This document shows, piece by piece, positions 12,289 to 24,705 of a stretch of DNA of 64,000 nucleotides. A program made the position numbers and the translations under genes. Source of the DNA: Plectrocnemia conspersa (Eukaryota > Arthropoda > Insecta > Trichoptera > Polycentropodidae). Under the pieces are notes generated by a model that did no database searches, was not told the DNA's origin, and saw only the letters and a list, made by a program, of their open reading frames with translations. The stretch is taken from NCBI GenBank assembly GCA_009617715.1, contig VTFK01000224.1, forward strand, positions 812,501-876,500. Reading direction: 5' to 3'. Within the stretch, counting starts at the first letter, position 1. Each line of letters starts with the position of its first letter.

Positions 12289-14117
12289 CTATTACGCACT
12301 GGCGACTCAAAAACGTAGGCAACTAGGCTAGGCGGTTAAGCCTAGCGACTCAAGCTCGACTAGTATATTAATATAATTAATGATTAGAAGAAATATCAAT
12401 ATTAATTTTAAAGAGAAAAAATATTATTTTAATTTCAATATAATATTTAATTTCCCCGTATGAAATATAAATTTATATATCTAACACAATTTTTTAGATG
12501 CTAAATTCTCCGGTTATTCAATTTCGCAAAGCCCATTTAGGGAAGTGGGAAGTGAAATAGTGAAAGTGGTGCATCGAAAAGGAACAAAAGTATTGTTTCT
12601 CAATCTAAGTTTTATGACCTTTTTCGTTTCGGCATCTGCAAATATGAATAGAGCAAATTTTGCATGTACAATTAGGCGATTAATAAATAAAAGAATATAC
12701 AATTTTATGATGCTTTCAAGTTTACAATCCTCGAAAGTGGACAATGATCGGCACTTCTGTCGTTTCTGTTAATCCTTTGACTCATAGGAGAAGCACGTTC
12801 TGCTGTCAATAATGTATTATAAGAGTTTTTTGTTTCCCAAATGCAATTATAAATGTATCTGTATTCTGTTAAGCAAATTCATTTAAACCAAGAAGCAAGA
12901 AAAAATGTAATATACACATTATTTTACAATAAATTAATTTTCGTTAGCAATATTCACATAAAAATATTGTAAACAATTCGTTCTGATTTATATTATGGTA
13001 AATAACAATGTTTTGTTTAGCTAATTATACACCTATATATATATATTTGATCTTTTAACTTTTAAATCTATTATTTAAAGAAAAATATTTAATCGGATTT
13101 AATTTAAATCATATTAATTACATAAATAAGGATATAATTTAAGTCATATTAATAATTTAGTAATTAATATTAATTATGTATCAAATTAACAATTTTCAAT
13201 AAAAAAATCAAAGTTTTATGAAAAATGAAACATTACATGCATTGATATTTTAAAAATATTACTTATTTGCGTAGTAAGAACGGTGTATCAAAAAGGGAAA
13301 TAACGAAAGTATTGTTTTATAATGTAAGTTATGACACATTTCGTTTCGACATCTACAAATATGAAAAGGGCAAATTCTGCATTTTTTAGATGCTAATTCG
13401 CAAAACCCATTTACGGATTAAGTAAGCAGTAAGAGCGGTGTGCATCGAAAAGGGACATACATAACAGTCCGAAAGTATTATTTCACAATCTAAGATTTAT
13501 GACCTATTTTGTTTCGGCATCAGTAAATATGAATAGAGCAAATTTTGCATGTACAATTATAAGGTTTATGATGGTTTCAAGTTTACAATCCGTGAGAGTT
13601 GAAAATAGTCGGCACTTCATAGTTTTTTTTAATCCTTTGACTCATAATAAAAACACGTTTTTGCTGTTAATAATGTATTAGGATAGTTAGGACGTTTTAC
13701 GTATTTTTACGATAAGCAAAATCATATATTACAATTATACCATTCTGACAGACAATTGTATTATGTTAATAAAATTAATTTAAATCGAGAAGCAAGAAAT
13801 AATATAATATAATTATACATATTATTTCACAATATTTTTTTTCATTATCAATATTCATATAAAATTATTGTGAACAATTTGGGATTCAATTTCTACGATG
13901 AGCTTTTCTGTGTCGAAGCCATTTTGTGTTAATGATTTACAAGTCGCCTCGAAAGTCGCTCCTCGTGTGAATGCACCCATCTAAGCCCATGCTTTTATAG
14001 GTTGCGGCAACAGGCAAGTCGCCTGTGCATCACCTCTGCGCAGGAGTGCGCCAGTATGCACCCATTTAAAACCATATAAAGTACAGTCGCCGGCGACTAG
14101 TTGACAGTGCGTAATAG
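12289..14117. mobile_element. Non-coding DNA transposon, about 1.83 kb, with CTATTACGCACTG inverted ends
   Basis: The left end reads CTATTACGCACTG and the right end, read in reverse complement, reads CTATTACGCACTG as well, a perfect 13-bp inverted terminal repeat. The triplet GCC flanks both ends (12286-12288 and 14118-14120), consistent with a 3-bp target duplication. Both subterminal zones contain GTCG/CGAC motifs (left ggcgact; right gtcgccggcgact), and the right one carries tgcacccat twice and caagtcgcct or aagtcgcct twice. No transposase remains. A 3-bp duplication fits PIF/Harbinger- or CACTA-like elements, but the GCC target and the terminal bases are not typical of either, so the superfamily is left open. 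Confidence 0.6.
12541..13690. repeat. Internal segment present three times inside the 1.83 kb element
   Basis: A segment of roughly 270 bp at about 12541-12810 recurs at about 13400-13690, with a shorter copy at about 13270-13390. Shared landmarks are gtgcatcgaaaaggga, tatgacct-ttt-gtttcggcat, aaatatgaatagagcaaattttgcatgtacaatta, tttcaagtttacaatcc and aatcctttgactcata. All copies lie in the same direction. The short frames at 12545-12772 and 13499-13681 are the same DNA read in the same frame, and their peptides show no domain, so the repeat rather than a protein explains them. Confidence 0.8.
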
Positions 14118-14120
14118 GCC

Positions 14121-17100
14121 TTTGATTGGAAATTTAATTAATTTTGTAAAAAATAGCCATTATGCTAAATACGTTATTAAAATAAATATAAATCAGCTAA
14201 ATTCGGTTTCTTTTAATCTGATTATTATTCTCGTTTTTAGATAACTAAATCAAAAATTAAGTTGATTAGAGCTGTTAAAAAAATCGTAAACAATTTTTTT
14301 GCAATTCAAATATTTTCAACCTTTATTAAAAGCTTTTAAGGAAGCATGCATATTTTCAAACATCTGGCACGGACGGTGTTTTAAAAAATGCAATGTTTTA
14401 AATAATTTTATACAAAAAAATTGATAACTCGACAAATTTATTGAGAAATAAGAATTCTAGATTTGGCATTTTTCTGGTAAAATAATTTTCAAGAAGAAAT
14501 ACTACATATACATACATACAGACAGCTACAGAAAATTCGTGATCATGGTTGGAGCATTACATCCGAAATATAGATAGAAAGTAAGTGAAAATCGTGATGA
14601 CTCAACCGATTCCAATAATACATATGTATTGGGAAAAAAATTGTAAGCTATAATGTTATAAATGTCACTAACGCATTGACAGATCGTGTCCAACCATTTA
14701 TTGTAGGTGTTGATGTTGATTGTCTATCTCGCTGTAAAGCATTGGTCTTACAACGAAAGATATATTAATAAATAAAATGTGTTTATTATACAAGGATAGG
14801 CACATTTAAAAAATAATCTTATGAGTTTAGGACCTGAGAAAAAAATGTTTTATATTTTTAAAATATATATTAGAGATTATATAGCATACAATCGTATGAA
14901 ACGAACACTTTCATGAAAAGTGGAATTGAATTAAAATAAATTATTATTACGATACATATTGACACGACTACTCAATTTCAATTTTGTGTGCTTTATTAAA
15001 CGTGGACAGTTTTATTATTAATATGCTCTCATTAGTCGACTGCGAATTTCGCAACTTTCGCCTCTATTCAATAGCTACACAATACAGCACATTATATATA
15101 TATATATAATAGTACTAGACACATAATAACAAGTTCACATAAACAAGGCATAAATTGACTGTGTGAAACGTAGTTACAAGGCAAGAATTAATTCCAGTTT
15201 CGTCGATAACGAGGTCCGCTAATGGAAATTATTATAATATACACATAACGAACGAGTAAAGGCGACAGGTTAAACGCGATTGTCTTTTTCGACATAAAAC
15301 GACATTGCGTTGTGTGTGGCATGAAATTTAATAACTATTCATTTGACTATTACTTTTTTGATAGAATTAACCTAGATTCTAACCGGATATAATGCGGATT
15401 TCCTGCAAACATTGTGCTAATACTGCACATTTTATAGAACGCGGTAACAAGTCATTAATCATTTCTAGTTGTATAATTATTAAAGCTATTTTTAAATTAT
15501 TCTTTATAATGTATCTTCGTTGACAACTCAAATTAATTATTCATACCATAAAAACTTTATCGAGCCAATATATATTTTATCTTGTCAAGGTTTATTAGTG
15601 AAACGGCATTTACGGAATAATGCAATAGCATTTCATACTTTATTGATTATGTTACTTATCTATTTTTACCGTGCAAAAAATCAAAGATAGTTTTAATAGT
15701 TATAGAAACGAAAATATATTTCATTTATTGAGATTGGGGTATGTCGTGGATATTCAACGATACAGAGAAAAAATATACACATTAAATGAAAGCTCATTTT
15801 AAGCACACACTTCGCTTTAAAATGTGTATCACAAAATAGAGATACATTGATTTATCATAAACAATACTAATCCTATCCATTATACAAAATACATTTACAT
15901 TTCAATGCATTTTATCTATCCCTCAATTAAAATTCATAAAGAACAGCTGTAAGCTTTTCTGTTGTCAATTATACATAAATTTCAACATAAAATTACCTAT
16001 CATTAGTTATTTTAGATATATTTAATACACTATAAATATAAGATAATTTTACGTTGATTTCAGCTAATCATTATTTTTTTAGCAAGCTATGATTTTTTAA
16101 TTTTGTTATTGTAGTAGTACAACTTATATAATAACAGGTATTTATTTAATTGGCTTAATGCTTACATGTAGTTTTTATTATTATTTATTTATAGCTATCT
16201 ATGATTTCAACTTCTTAATACGAATATTTAGTAATTGGTTTTATATGTAAAATAATGGGCTAATTTTAAATATGTTAAGGTACTTTTACAGTCGGCATTT
16301 TTTTTAATATGTTATAAGTGTAATAAAGTTCTATATATAAATGTAATTTTGATTTATGAATTAAATTTATGATACGTTTTCGTTGATATTTCATAAACAT
16401 ACGTATGTGATAAATATAAGCGATTTCACATTTAAACATTTTATTTAGATAATTTCTTTTTAATAGACAGCTCTATTAAAATGGAGCTGTCTTGTGAGAT
16501 GAAAACTAAGAATATTTGCAAATTAAATTGTGCTATTTTGTGTCGTTATATTTTTTCTGTATCATTAAAGGTTCCTAAAATGTAATAACATTAAAACATG
16601 GTTCTGTTTTTAGGCTACCTTTATGGGATATAAGTAAAAAATGTATTCATAAAAAATAAAATATAATCCTGTGCTGCACAATATAATACACTTGAATATA
16701 AAAATGACCCCTTTGTTCACTTTATATATTTCCGAATGAATTTTATGAATGCCTTGTTATTTTCTATGTATTTTATGACATCTTTGACCTTATACTTTTA
16801 ACCTTTCTTTGTAAAAAAATTGAAAATAAATCCAACAACACCTGCAAACAATAGATTATAAAATTATTTAGTTTGCATTCGTATAAATTACTCTCATTAC
16901 ATATTTATTAGAAATCATGATTAATGGTATTATAGCATTGAGTAAAACCGTTAAATGAATGATTGCGGACAATATAATAAATGATAGAAAACGAAAAGCA
17001 CGAGAGAAGGTCATGTCATGTGCATGGCGATAAATTAAGCTGTCGTATGTTATTATGAATACATATAAAAACGTTTATGTAGAAAGTATTACTATATATA

Positions 17101-17508
17101 ATGCGTTTCTTATACGTGTATTTTTATATTAAACAAAAATTAAATGTTATATATATATATACATTTCAGTCGTTGGCACACGATATCATATATCATTTCA
17201 GGCAGTTTCAAAGCTTATAATAAAGTCTAATGTATAATATAGCATCATAGACTACCATAAAGTGAAGATCGGGATAATCGAACCGGCAGCACATAACCGT
17301 TATTAACGATCGATTTAACCGCTCGCGCAAAACAAAGTTAAAAACGATACACATTACCCATTGGCTAAGTAAACTATGCACGACTGTTTGATATCGTATT
17401 TAGAACAAATCGCTCGAAAGCAATCAAAATGTCAGTGTTGTAGCGGAAATAACGGCACATGACAAAATGGCAACGGAAATGCAATTTATTATATACATAG
17501 TATACATA
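14121..17508. other. No gene recognised
   Basis: AT-rich sequence with short (TA)n tracts (about 15093-15110 and 17145-17160). A small hairpin, agacagctc...gagctgtct with a 10-base loop, lies at 16465-16492. The patch 17210-17350 is less AT-rich and non-coding. No transposon motif or RNA gene was seen. Confidence 0.5.
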
Positions 17509-17510
17509 TA

Positions 17511-19090
17511 CGAGGTGTGATAAAAATAACGACAATTTTTGGATTCCGTGCTTATATTTTTTTCTTACATTAGTACTATGCATGTTAATCATCAGCCATA
17601 TTGGACGCGTAGTTTGTATTGACGACGCATTTTTATCACGCTCAGCAATTTATTTATTTTGAAAAATTTATTTTGATAGAACAAATAATCTGTAATAAAT
17701 TTAGTGTATAAAGTTTATTGAACTGCTACGAATGTTAGAAGATCGCGAATATGCTAAAATGTTCAAACAAAGGGTTAATGAATGGAACAAACGTTTTAAA
17801 GAGAGTCGTGAAGACAATAAAGATAAGCGCTATAGCACATAAGCTAGCAATGAAAAATGTGAAAAAATGTTATTCTGCTTAATAATCACCAAATTACTAT
17901 CAGAGAGATTTTTTTAAAAAGTTGGTATTTAGTATGGTGCATGTAAAACTATTTTGACTAAATGTTTGGCATGAAGTAGCAGCCAAATTGGTCTCAAAAC
18001 TTTTGAAAAAAAAAGTTCGACAATTGTTTAACTCTTAAATGCATGATTTTTCGAAATTCAAAAATAAAAATATTTTTATACCAAAGTTAGGCTGAAAATG
18101 ACGGGCGAAATATTTGGGCTTATTTGCGAATTCTATTTATAAAAAAATGCTTGTTGTAAATATGCAACATCATGCAGAACGCAAACAATAAATATTAAAA
18201 TTAAAAACATACAAAAATATTTACTTGTTGAAGCAATTTTTCTTCTTATTAAAACATAAGACCACACCACATTTTTCACACATTGTTTAAGAAATTCCAT
18301 TGCATTTCGGCATTTTGAATATGATCCTCATGGTCAATATGGACCAGTGTCTACAACTGCATGTTTTGTTTATTTTATGCAACTATTACAAAAAATATAA
18401 ATCAAAATTAAATAAACAATGGTAGACTAACCTTTTTGGAGCAAATAAATTATTTTATTTCGATTTATATCCACTAGCACCAATAAAAACAAATGTTGAA
18501 ATTCACAAAAATGTGACACACCTGCACCTAACGATTTTTTTTAAATGTCATTATCACGCGTACAGAGACATCTATCGAAATAATTTGAGAACACAATAGC
18601 TCGGCGTTTGTTACACATACGTAACACTATGCAATAGAGTTCCTTTATTGAATATCCCAATGAAGAGCTAAGACAAAAAAGCACGCCAACTTCAATGGAA
18701 AATCAAAGTTATTCTTAAAATTAAAACCCCACGGTCAAAATGTTGTATAGTGAATTTTGAACAAGTACAGAGGCGTGAAGAAATAGCTGAGAAATTGTTA
18801 TATGAAGTTAATGTACGCTTAGTCTTATCGAACGGCAAGGTTTTCTTTACTGTTTTTTTATTTTATTCAAATACAATAGGTCGTACGACCAATAAGGAGT
18901 ATGGTCTTGCAATTTTACCGTATTTGCTTGGGGAAATCCAATGAAAACGATTATTTTGCAAGTAAAACTCTGAGATTTTTCACTACAGCTCACAAAATTT
19001 TTGCTCAAAAGTGACATCATTGTGATGCCGCAGCCTTCGCATTCACTAGATATATCCTATTGAAATATTTTCCTGTTTTATAAATTTACT
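17511..19090 (+). pseudogene. Decayed mariner transposon (copy 2)
   Basis: A likely 5' inverted terminal repeat, CGAGGTGTGATAAAAATAACG, begins right after a TA dinucleotide (17509-17510), the mariner target site. Downstream the transposase is readable in pieces: IKFIELLRMLE near 17715, QRVNEWNKRFKESRED near 17770-17815, LNNHQITIREIF near 17878-17915, a segment equivalent to GISYGSCQAILT near 17925-17955, and EVAAKLVSKLL near 17975-18008. Code resumes at 18750 with NFEQVQRREEIAEKLLYEVN, joined directly to VFFTVFLFYSNT and GRTTNKEY, so the first catalytic aspartate region has been deleted. A last piece, IIVMPQPSHSLDIS, lies at 19017-19060. About 730 bp of unrelated AT-rich DNA (18010-18740) interrupts the gene. 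No clear 3' terminal repeat was found. Confidence 0.85.
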
Positions 19091-19099
19091 GAATTTTCT

Positions 19100-20815
19100 A
19101 ATTTATTAATTTTTTTTGATACATTTATGCTATGATTGAATATTGGATACTGAACAAATAGATTTTGATTCTAACAAATAGATTTTGTTAGTTATTTACA
19201 ATTTAAGTTGTAAGGAACAATCTTCAATTAAAAATAATTTATTTTAATAAAAATATCAAAAATGGCAAGCATAACATAACTTTAAATATTTGACATATTG
19301 GTTTTAATTTTGTCTTAATTAATTATTTCACAGATAAAGGAAAAAATAACATATTTTATCTACAGTAACAAATATCAAAACACCATAAGAAAATTATTAT
19401 TTAAGTAAATAAATATTAGGCACCTGACTGTATGTTTAGTTAATACTTACAGATACTTGCAAAGTAATGTGATTATTTAAAAGAGCATACAAAAAAAAAA
19501 ATATTTTTTTTAATATATACGAAGTTATTTTAACTTTAATACGCATGATTTATTTTCGGTTCAGTTAACTTTAGATGCTATTACAAATATAATTATGATT
19601 CATGAAACAGAAGCTTATGATAACATAGTATTTTCAATAAGCATTAATAAATCACAATGACAGACTGAATAATAATAAGCTTATACCTTTCGAAATCTGT
19701 ATTTAGAACTTGTCATGTGCAATTGAGTATTTGTTAATCTTTCTAAAGACATTATTAAATTCGAGAATAATTACATTTTTCACATTCAAGCAATAAAGCA
19801 AAAGTAATAAACATATAAACTTCTGCTGCATTAAAAGGACTGAATATTAATCATGTTTTTAAGCAAAATACTGCAAATAAAAGTATATATTTGGATGCTA
19901 ATGATTTGTGATATATCAGGTAAATTTATATTAATATAACAGATACAAAGTTTTTTGAAGGTATAAGATTCACTTTTACAAATCATGATAATTATGATAA
20001 TAGGGTATTATAATACTATATCAAGGTTTTGTAACGTGAGATTTATGTACGATCATCTGACATTTGAACGGTTAAATGGGTCGTATTTGTTATTACTATT
20101 ACAAATTGAATATGTCTTGAATTGCGTGTGTATATTTATATTTTATGTATATATGTACTATATACACACAAAACTCATAAGCTCGGTAAATTGGGTCTAT
20201 AAATATATCACGTCAAACTATTTCGTTTTGTAACGTTCAACGTGATAGATCGACAATGTTTAACCTGCGACGCTCCATTACGTCCAACGGTGATTCATTT
20301 AAAATTTCATCGCTTTTTATCTATCTACGTATCAATCTAACTATTTACATAAATATAAAAACAACTATTTTATATTAATTGCATTATTATTTATAGAGTC
20401 GCAATAAGCCGATTTATATTTATAATAAATCATATCCTGGACATACATTACACGACAATTTAATATAATATAATACGAATGAAATATTATTTGGTTTCAG
20501 GCGTTGTTATCGGAATGTCAAATAATATTATTTATTACGTTTAATGGTTGACATATTTAAAATATTATACGTTATAAATTAAACGAAGATACAGCTTAAT
20601 TGCCATGACTAAAATTTTACGCGCATGCTCCCTATTAATTGCAGTTATTTTTTTTTTATAATTATTGAAAACATTATTTATAATTGTATTCGTATTTTAA
20701 CGAGCGTGTTTCTAATAAATAACTTTCATAGTTAAACGAAATAATTTGCAATTAGTAGTTTCAGTTAAATTTGTCAAAGTTTGAGCTGCACTATGTGCGA
20801 AAATAATGCTTATGT
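19100..20815. other. No gene recognised
   Basis: AT-rich, with scattered short frames such as 19985-20233 whose translations are hydrophobic low-complexity strings without a domain. Confidence 0.5.
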
Positions 20816-20879
20816 CAGTTAGTTAAAAGTTTCAGTGCTCCAGTTAGGATTATATTGTTAAATTTTCTCAAAATTCAGC

Positions 20880-20963
20880 ATGCACTTCAAAATGTTGTGG
20901 AACTGGATTTGGGTCGGTGTTATAACCATATTTGCAATTAAATACATTTATAATGTAAATTAA
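20880..20963 (+). CDS. Possible first exon encoding a hydrophobic leader (unproven)
   Basis: A 27-codon frame starting at ATG 20880 reads MHFKMLWNWIWVGVITIFA and then IKYIYN before a GTAAAT that could be a splice donor at about 20955. A membrane anchor or signal peptide of this shape opens many insect secreted or microsomal enzymes, such as cytochromes P450 and esterases. About 60 bases upstream lies TCAGTTAG, close to the arthropod initiator consensus, followed by TTTCAGTGCTCCAGTTAGG. No TATA box is obvious. No second exon could be identified downstream. A chance frame in AT-rich DNA is the main alternative, although Trp and Gly are unusually frequent for that. Confidence 0.25.
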   Translation: MHFKMLWNWIWVGVITIFAIKYIYNVN

Positions 20964-21773
20964 CCTTTGTAACATAACTGGCGTTTATCAAAGCGTTACA
21001 ATGGGATCACAGTTAAAACATACGAGTAGGTATTGTACTATTACAGTAACTACAATATTTTAAAATCAGCTATAGTAATCTTTAATATTTAAATGTCGGG
21101 ACCTCCTAGACCGCTGCAAAGAAATTAGTCGCAAGGACTTGCTAAAGGCTAGCAAAATTAATTGCTTTATTTAATTGTGACTTTCGAAAAACAAGTTTTT
21201 TTTTCTTTATCGGCATTATTCAAGTGTATATTTAAGTTGATTAATTAAAAAAAATTGGATCAGAACAAAAGACACAGAGTATCGATAAAAAAATTATTAC
21301 ATTATTACAGAACTTGAAAATATACTGCTACATAAAAAATATTCGAATTAGATACTTAATAGACAGTAACAAATAATTTGTTTCTGCCCCCAATCATCGC
21401 ATTGGTCAGACAATCAAGAGTAGGAAGGGCGAAGGACCTATCTTATCAGTTAGAATTTATCATTTCTTCCACTTCGCTTCCAACTTGAAACAAACGAGAG
21501 TTCAGATGAACTCGTAGCAAGCGGAGCTTGTATATTTAGATACATATTCTACTATCAATATTGCAATTTTGATATACATATATTATATAATATACTATTT
21601 ATTATAATTTTTTTAATTATTAAAATTATATACCAAATTACAACGAAAAAATACTACTATTAATAAAAAAAATTGGAAATAAACATAAGTGTTGCCAAAT
21701 ACATACATACATATTATATTAGAGACTCCAATTCGAAGATCCGAATGAGTGGTACTAAATATATTCGTCCGTT
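20964..21773. other. No gene recognised
   Basis: AT-rich with a less AT-rich patch at about 21380-21530. No downstream exon matching the candidate at 20880 was found. Confidence 0.4.
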
Positions 21774-21848
21774 TTCGACATTTGTATATTTATTTAACCG
21801 TTTGAAGGTTTTATTCGACATTTGTATATTTATTTAACCTTTTGAAGG
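21774..21848. repeat. Two-copy tandem repeat, 40-bp period
   Basis: ttcgacatttgtatattta and the following ttaacc-tttgaagg occur twice, at 21774 and 21814, with one or two differences. It is a simple tandem duplication with no visible function. Confidence 0.85.
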
Positions 21849-23170
21849 ATTCGTTTATGTTTGTAAAAAAATATTTTAATAATATACTTAAAAAAAAGTT
21901 TACAACGCAGGTCGTCTAATTTTTTGCTAGACTTCTATGCAGTATCTATAGTTCACTACACCTTTTTTGTTTTGTAAAATTTATTTAAAAAAAAATTGGG
22001 ACAGACATGATCAAGATAAAGAGCAAGAAACAAGCAGTTGCATACAAAATGATGAAAAAATACAATTTCAACTGGTAAAAATTTCAGAAATTACTCATAT
22101 ATCCGAGTTAATTGCGTGCAGATGTACTTTTTTTTTAAATTACTAGTATCAAATAACATTTATCAAGTCTATTGAAATTTATTTATTATATTAATATTTT
22201 TTAACTATTTATATTGAGTTGAAATTGCTGAAATCTATTGCTGATAATAAAGTCCTAACTTAATTGAGTTTTTTTGGCAGTAGAAAAATATAAAGTTTTA
22301 TTTTATTTGTTATTTAAAATAATAAAAATTATTAGTCTTGATACTTTGTATCGATTTTTCATTACAAATATTTTATCGTTTATTATTTGCTATTTAAATA
22401 GTTTAAAGTAAAACTTATTTGAAAACGTACTGTACAGACTGTTGCGTAATTTTATAAAAAAATGCTATATAATTCGTAATTGAATAATATTATTACAGAT
22501 GTTATAAGAAAATAATAATGATAAATTGTGACAACGATTTATCACTAAATGAAGACAGAAATAATTATTTACATCTATTCAAAATATTTAAAAATTATAT
22601 ATAATACAAACTCTTAAAGAGCACAAGAATAAAATAAATAATGGCTGATTTTATATTGTAAAAAAAATGAATAAACAAAGTTACTAATTGCTTTGACTAT
22701 ATATTATATAATAGTATTGCATTGTAGTATGACGATTCTTCAAAATCACATTATTGGCAACTTTAAATTGTATTTGAATAACTGTCAAATGTTTCAGCAC
22801 TACTGTGCTGAAACATATACTACTGTATATTATTTATAAAAATAAATATAAAATATAGAAAAATAAATTATGTTGAACAGAATCTTTGGAAGCGGCTAGG
22901 ATAATAATGATTTTCTTTATGCAGGAGAAAACATGTATTTGCAATTATTTTTATATAGGGCGTGTTATTATGGTTATTCTTTTGTTCAACATGACAGACA
23001 TTAGCACAAAGCGTTACAAAATGGTGAACAGAATCAATAATTGAGTAGTAAATCAACTAGACTGAAATCAAAGTTTGTAAGCAAGTGACATATATTTTTA
23101 TTAAATATATATTAATATTACAGCTTACAATTAATAAATGTCATAATACAATAATTAAATCTATTTTTAT
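21849..23170. other. No gene recognised
   Basis: Very AT-rich. A 62-codon minus-strand frame at 22868-23056 has no family I can name. Its stop-free length is modest and its composition is ordinary for this region. Bases 23080-23170 include attacagcttacaat, which also occurs near 32063, next to another SINE copy. Confidence 0.45.
22789..22816. repeat. Perfect 12-bp hairpin
   Basis: atgtttcagcac and gtgctgaaacat are exact reverse complements around a 4-base loop. The stem is too short for a microRNA precursor and no further pairing continues outward for long. Confidence 0.7.
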
Positions 23171-23304
23171 TCATCCGAAAGATTAGGAAAATCTGGAAAA
23201 ACTTAATTTGTGATGATCGATCAGAAGTATAATTATTTAATAATCACTAATTCTGATCTTCCATATACGATTTAAAATTGACGATCAGTAAGATTTATAT
23301 TTAT

Positions 23305-23636
23305 TTATTTTATTAAATCTTCCATTTTAACCTGACTGGCGTAAGCCCAATGCGTTACAACGGGGTAAGTCTGTACCAAATGAGGAAGCAAATCAAATAT
23401 AATGAATACCTACAAGTAAGTTATTCAAACCAGACTGAAATTCTGGGAATCAGTTACATCTATATTAATAAATATAAATTATTATGTGTGATATAATTTA
23501 TAACCAATAGATGTCACTGCAGCTGGGGCCGGTTTTTTAATAACAGCGCATTTTTTTAAATAAAAATTTGAGTACCGGGACTCGAACCCGCAACCTCTGA
23601 GACGTTACGGACTACGCTATTCCGTTCTTATATAAT
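23305..23636 (-). mobile_element. tRNA-derived SINE, copy 2
   Basis: Read on the minus strand, the head near 23630 carries GGAATAGCGTAGTCCG (A-box-like, about 23610-23625) and GCGGGTTCGAGTCCCGG (B box, about 23575-23592). It is followed by the same body as copy 1 (tgtcactgcagctggggc at about 23510-23530, ctggcgtaagcccaatgcgtt at about 23336-23357) and an A/T-rich tail near 23305-23325. The head is shorter than in copy 1: about 15 bases between the two boxes are missing, so this copy probably lost proper promoter spacing. The block at 23180-23295 beside its tail is a separate repeat shared with 2380-2460. Confidence 0.75.
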
Positions 23637-24483
23637 ATTTGAACCCGGGACTTCAGATATTAGTAAACAAATTAGACCATAGGTCAAATGTACTGGCAAT
23701 AGTTTTCTATAACAGAAAGCTTAATCAAAATACAGCTCTGGTAATGAAGATCTAAGTGCTTAATGTATTCGAGATTAGTATAACAATTACTGTCCTATAT
23801 GCAAATTATGAATATGTTTTTAACCTTTGAATTTACGGCTATTTGTTAAACAAATAATATAGTCTCCCATTATATCAATATAGAGTTATATTTCAAAATA
23901 AATATTTGTGATGCTTTTAAAAATCATATTGCCGTTGTGTAAGGCTATACTTGTCTACATTTTATGAAGAAGCGCCTTTTGATACATAAATGCAAATATG
24001 AAATAGCAAGAATGACATTTCTAGATTTATTATAGGTGTATCCACATTAAATTTTAATCACGATACACAAAATTAATTTTGATTATGAAAAAATAAATAT
24101 TTTATTGTTTTACTTTAGATTTTAAATCTTTAAGACTTTTCTTTATTTTTTATTTCGTTCTAACGCATTTTTTTACGTCAAAAAAGCTTGAGATCTTCAT
24201 GTTATGTTATGATGTCATATTGATTCTTTATACAGTTGTAACATGTTTTAAAGATGTTTTTTATCTCAAAAATATGTCTCTACATATAAACGCTTACGTA
24301 AATATTTATTATATATTTTTTTTCTATGTAATTTATTTTCAAATGTGATTATATAAATATAATTATCATACTTCACATAAGTAGTAATACGCGTTAACTT
24401 TTAGTCTTATTTTATATAAATATATTATATATAAAATTTAAAAAGGGTATTTAAACATTCTGTAAATAATTTTAATAAGAAGT

Positions 24484-24487
24484 AAAA
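24484..24487 (-). terminator. RNA polymerase III terminator of the tRNA gene
   Basis: On the minus strand a TTTT run follows the tRNA 3' end after four bases, the normal stop signal for RNA polymerase III. Confidence 0.7.
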
Positions 24488-24491
24488 TAAA

Positions 24492-24564
24492 CGCCCGAAC
24501 AGGGACTTGAACCCTGGACCCTTGGATTAAAAGTCCAATGCTCTACCGACTGAGCTATCCGGGC
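24492..24564 (-). tRNA. tRNA-Lys, anticodon UUU
   Basis: A 73-base gene on the minus strand that folds into a complete cloverleaf. The acceptor stem GCCCGGA pairs with TTCGGGC and the discriminator base is G. The D arm is GCTC/GAGC, the anticodon arm TTGGA/TCCAA encloses the loop CTTTTAA, and the T arm CAGGG/CCCTG encloses TTCAAGT. The anticodon UUU lies at 24529-24531 and reads lysine AAA codons. Internal A box (TAGCTCAGTCGG) and B box (GGTTCAAGTCC) promoters are intact and there is no intron. It stands alone in transposon-rich DNA. The sequence looks fully functional. Confidence 0.97.
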
Positions 24565-24659
24565 AGATATCTACTGTTTCATTTTTTTGCCTGGCCTAAC
24601 ACATAATAAAAAAATGTTTTAGCCGTATTTATGGAATTAATTAGCTTCAAATGTATTTT

Positions 24660-24705
24660 AAACTTGACTCAAAAGGTTACCTTAATGCATTATGATAGAT
24701 ATTGT
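24660..24705 (-). repeat. Short remnant of the LINE 3' end
   Basis: aaaaggttaccttaatgcattatgata resembles the 3' region of the LINE relic at 5940-5965 (aacggttaccctaatgcgtcacgatgg) in the same orientation. Only about 40 bases are recognisable. Confidence 0.35.
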
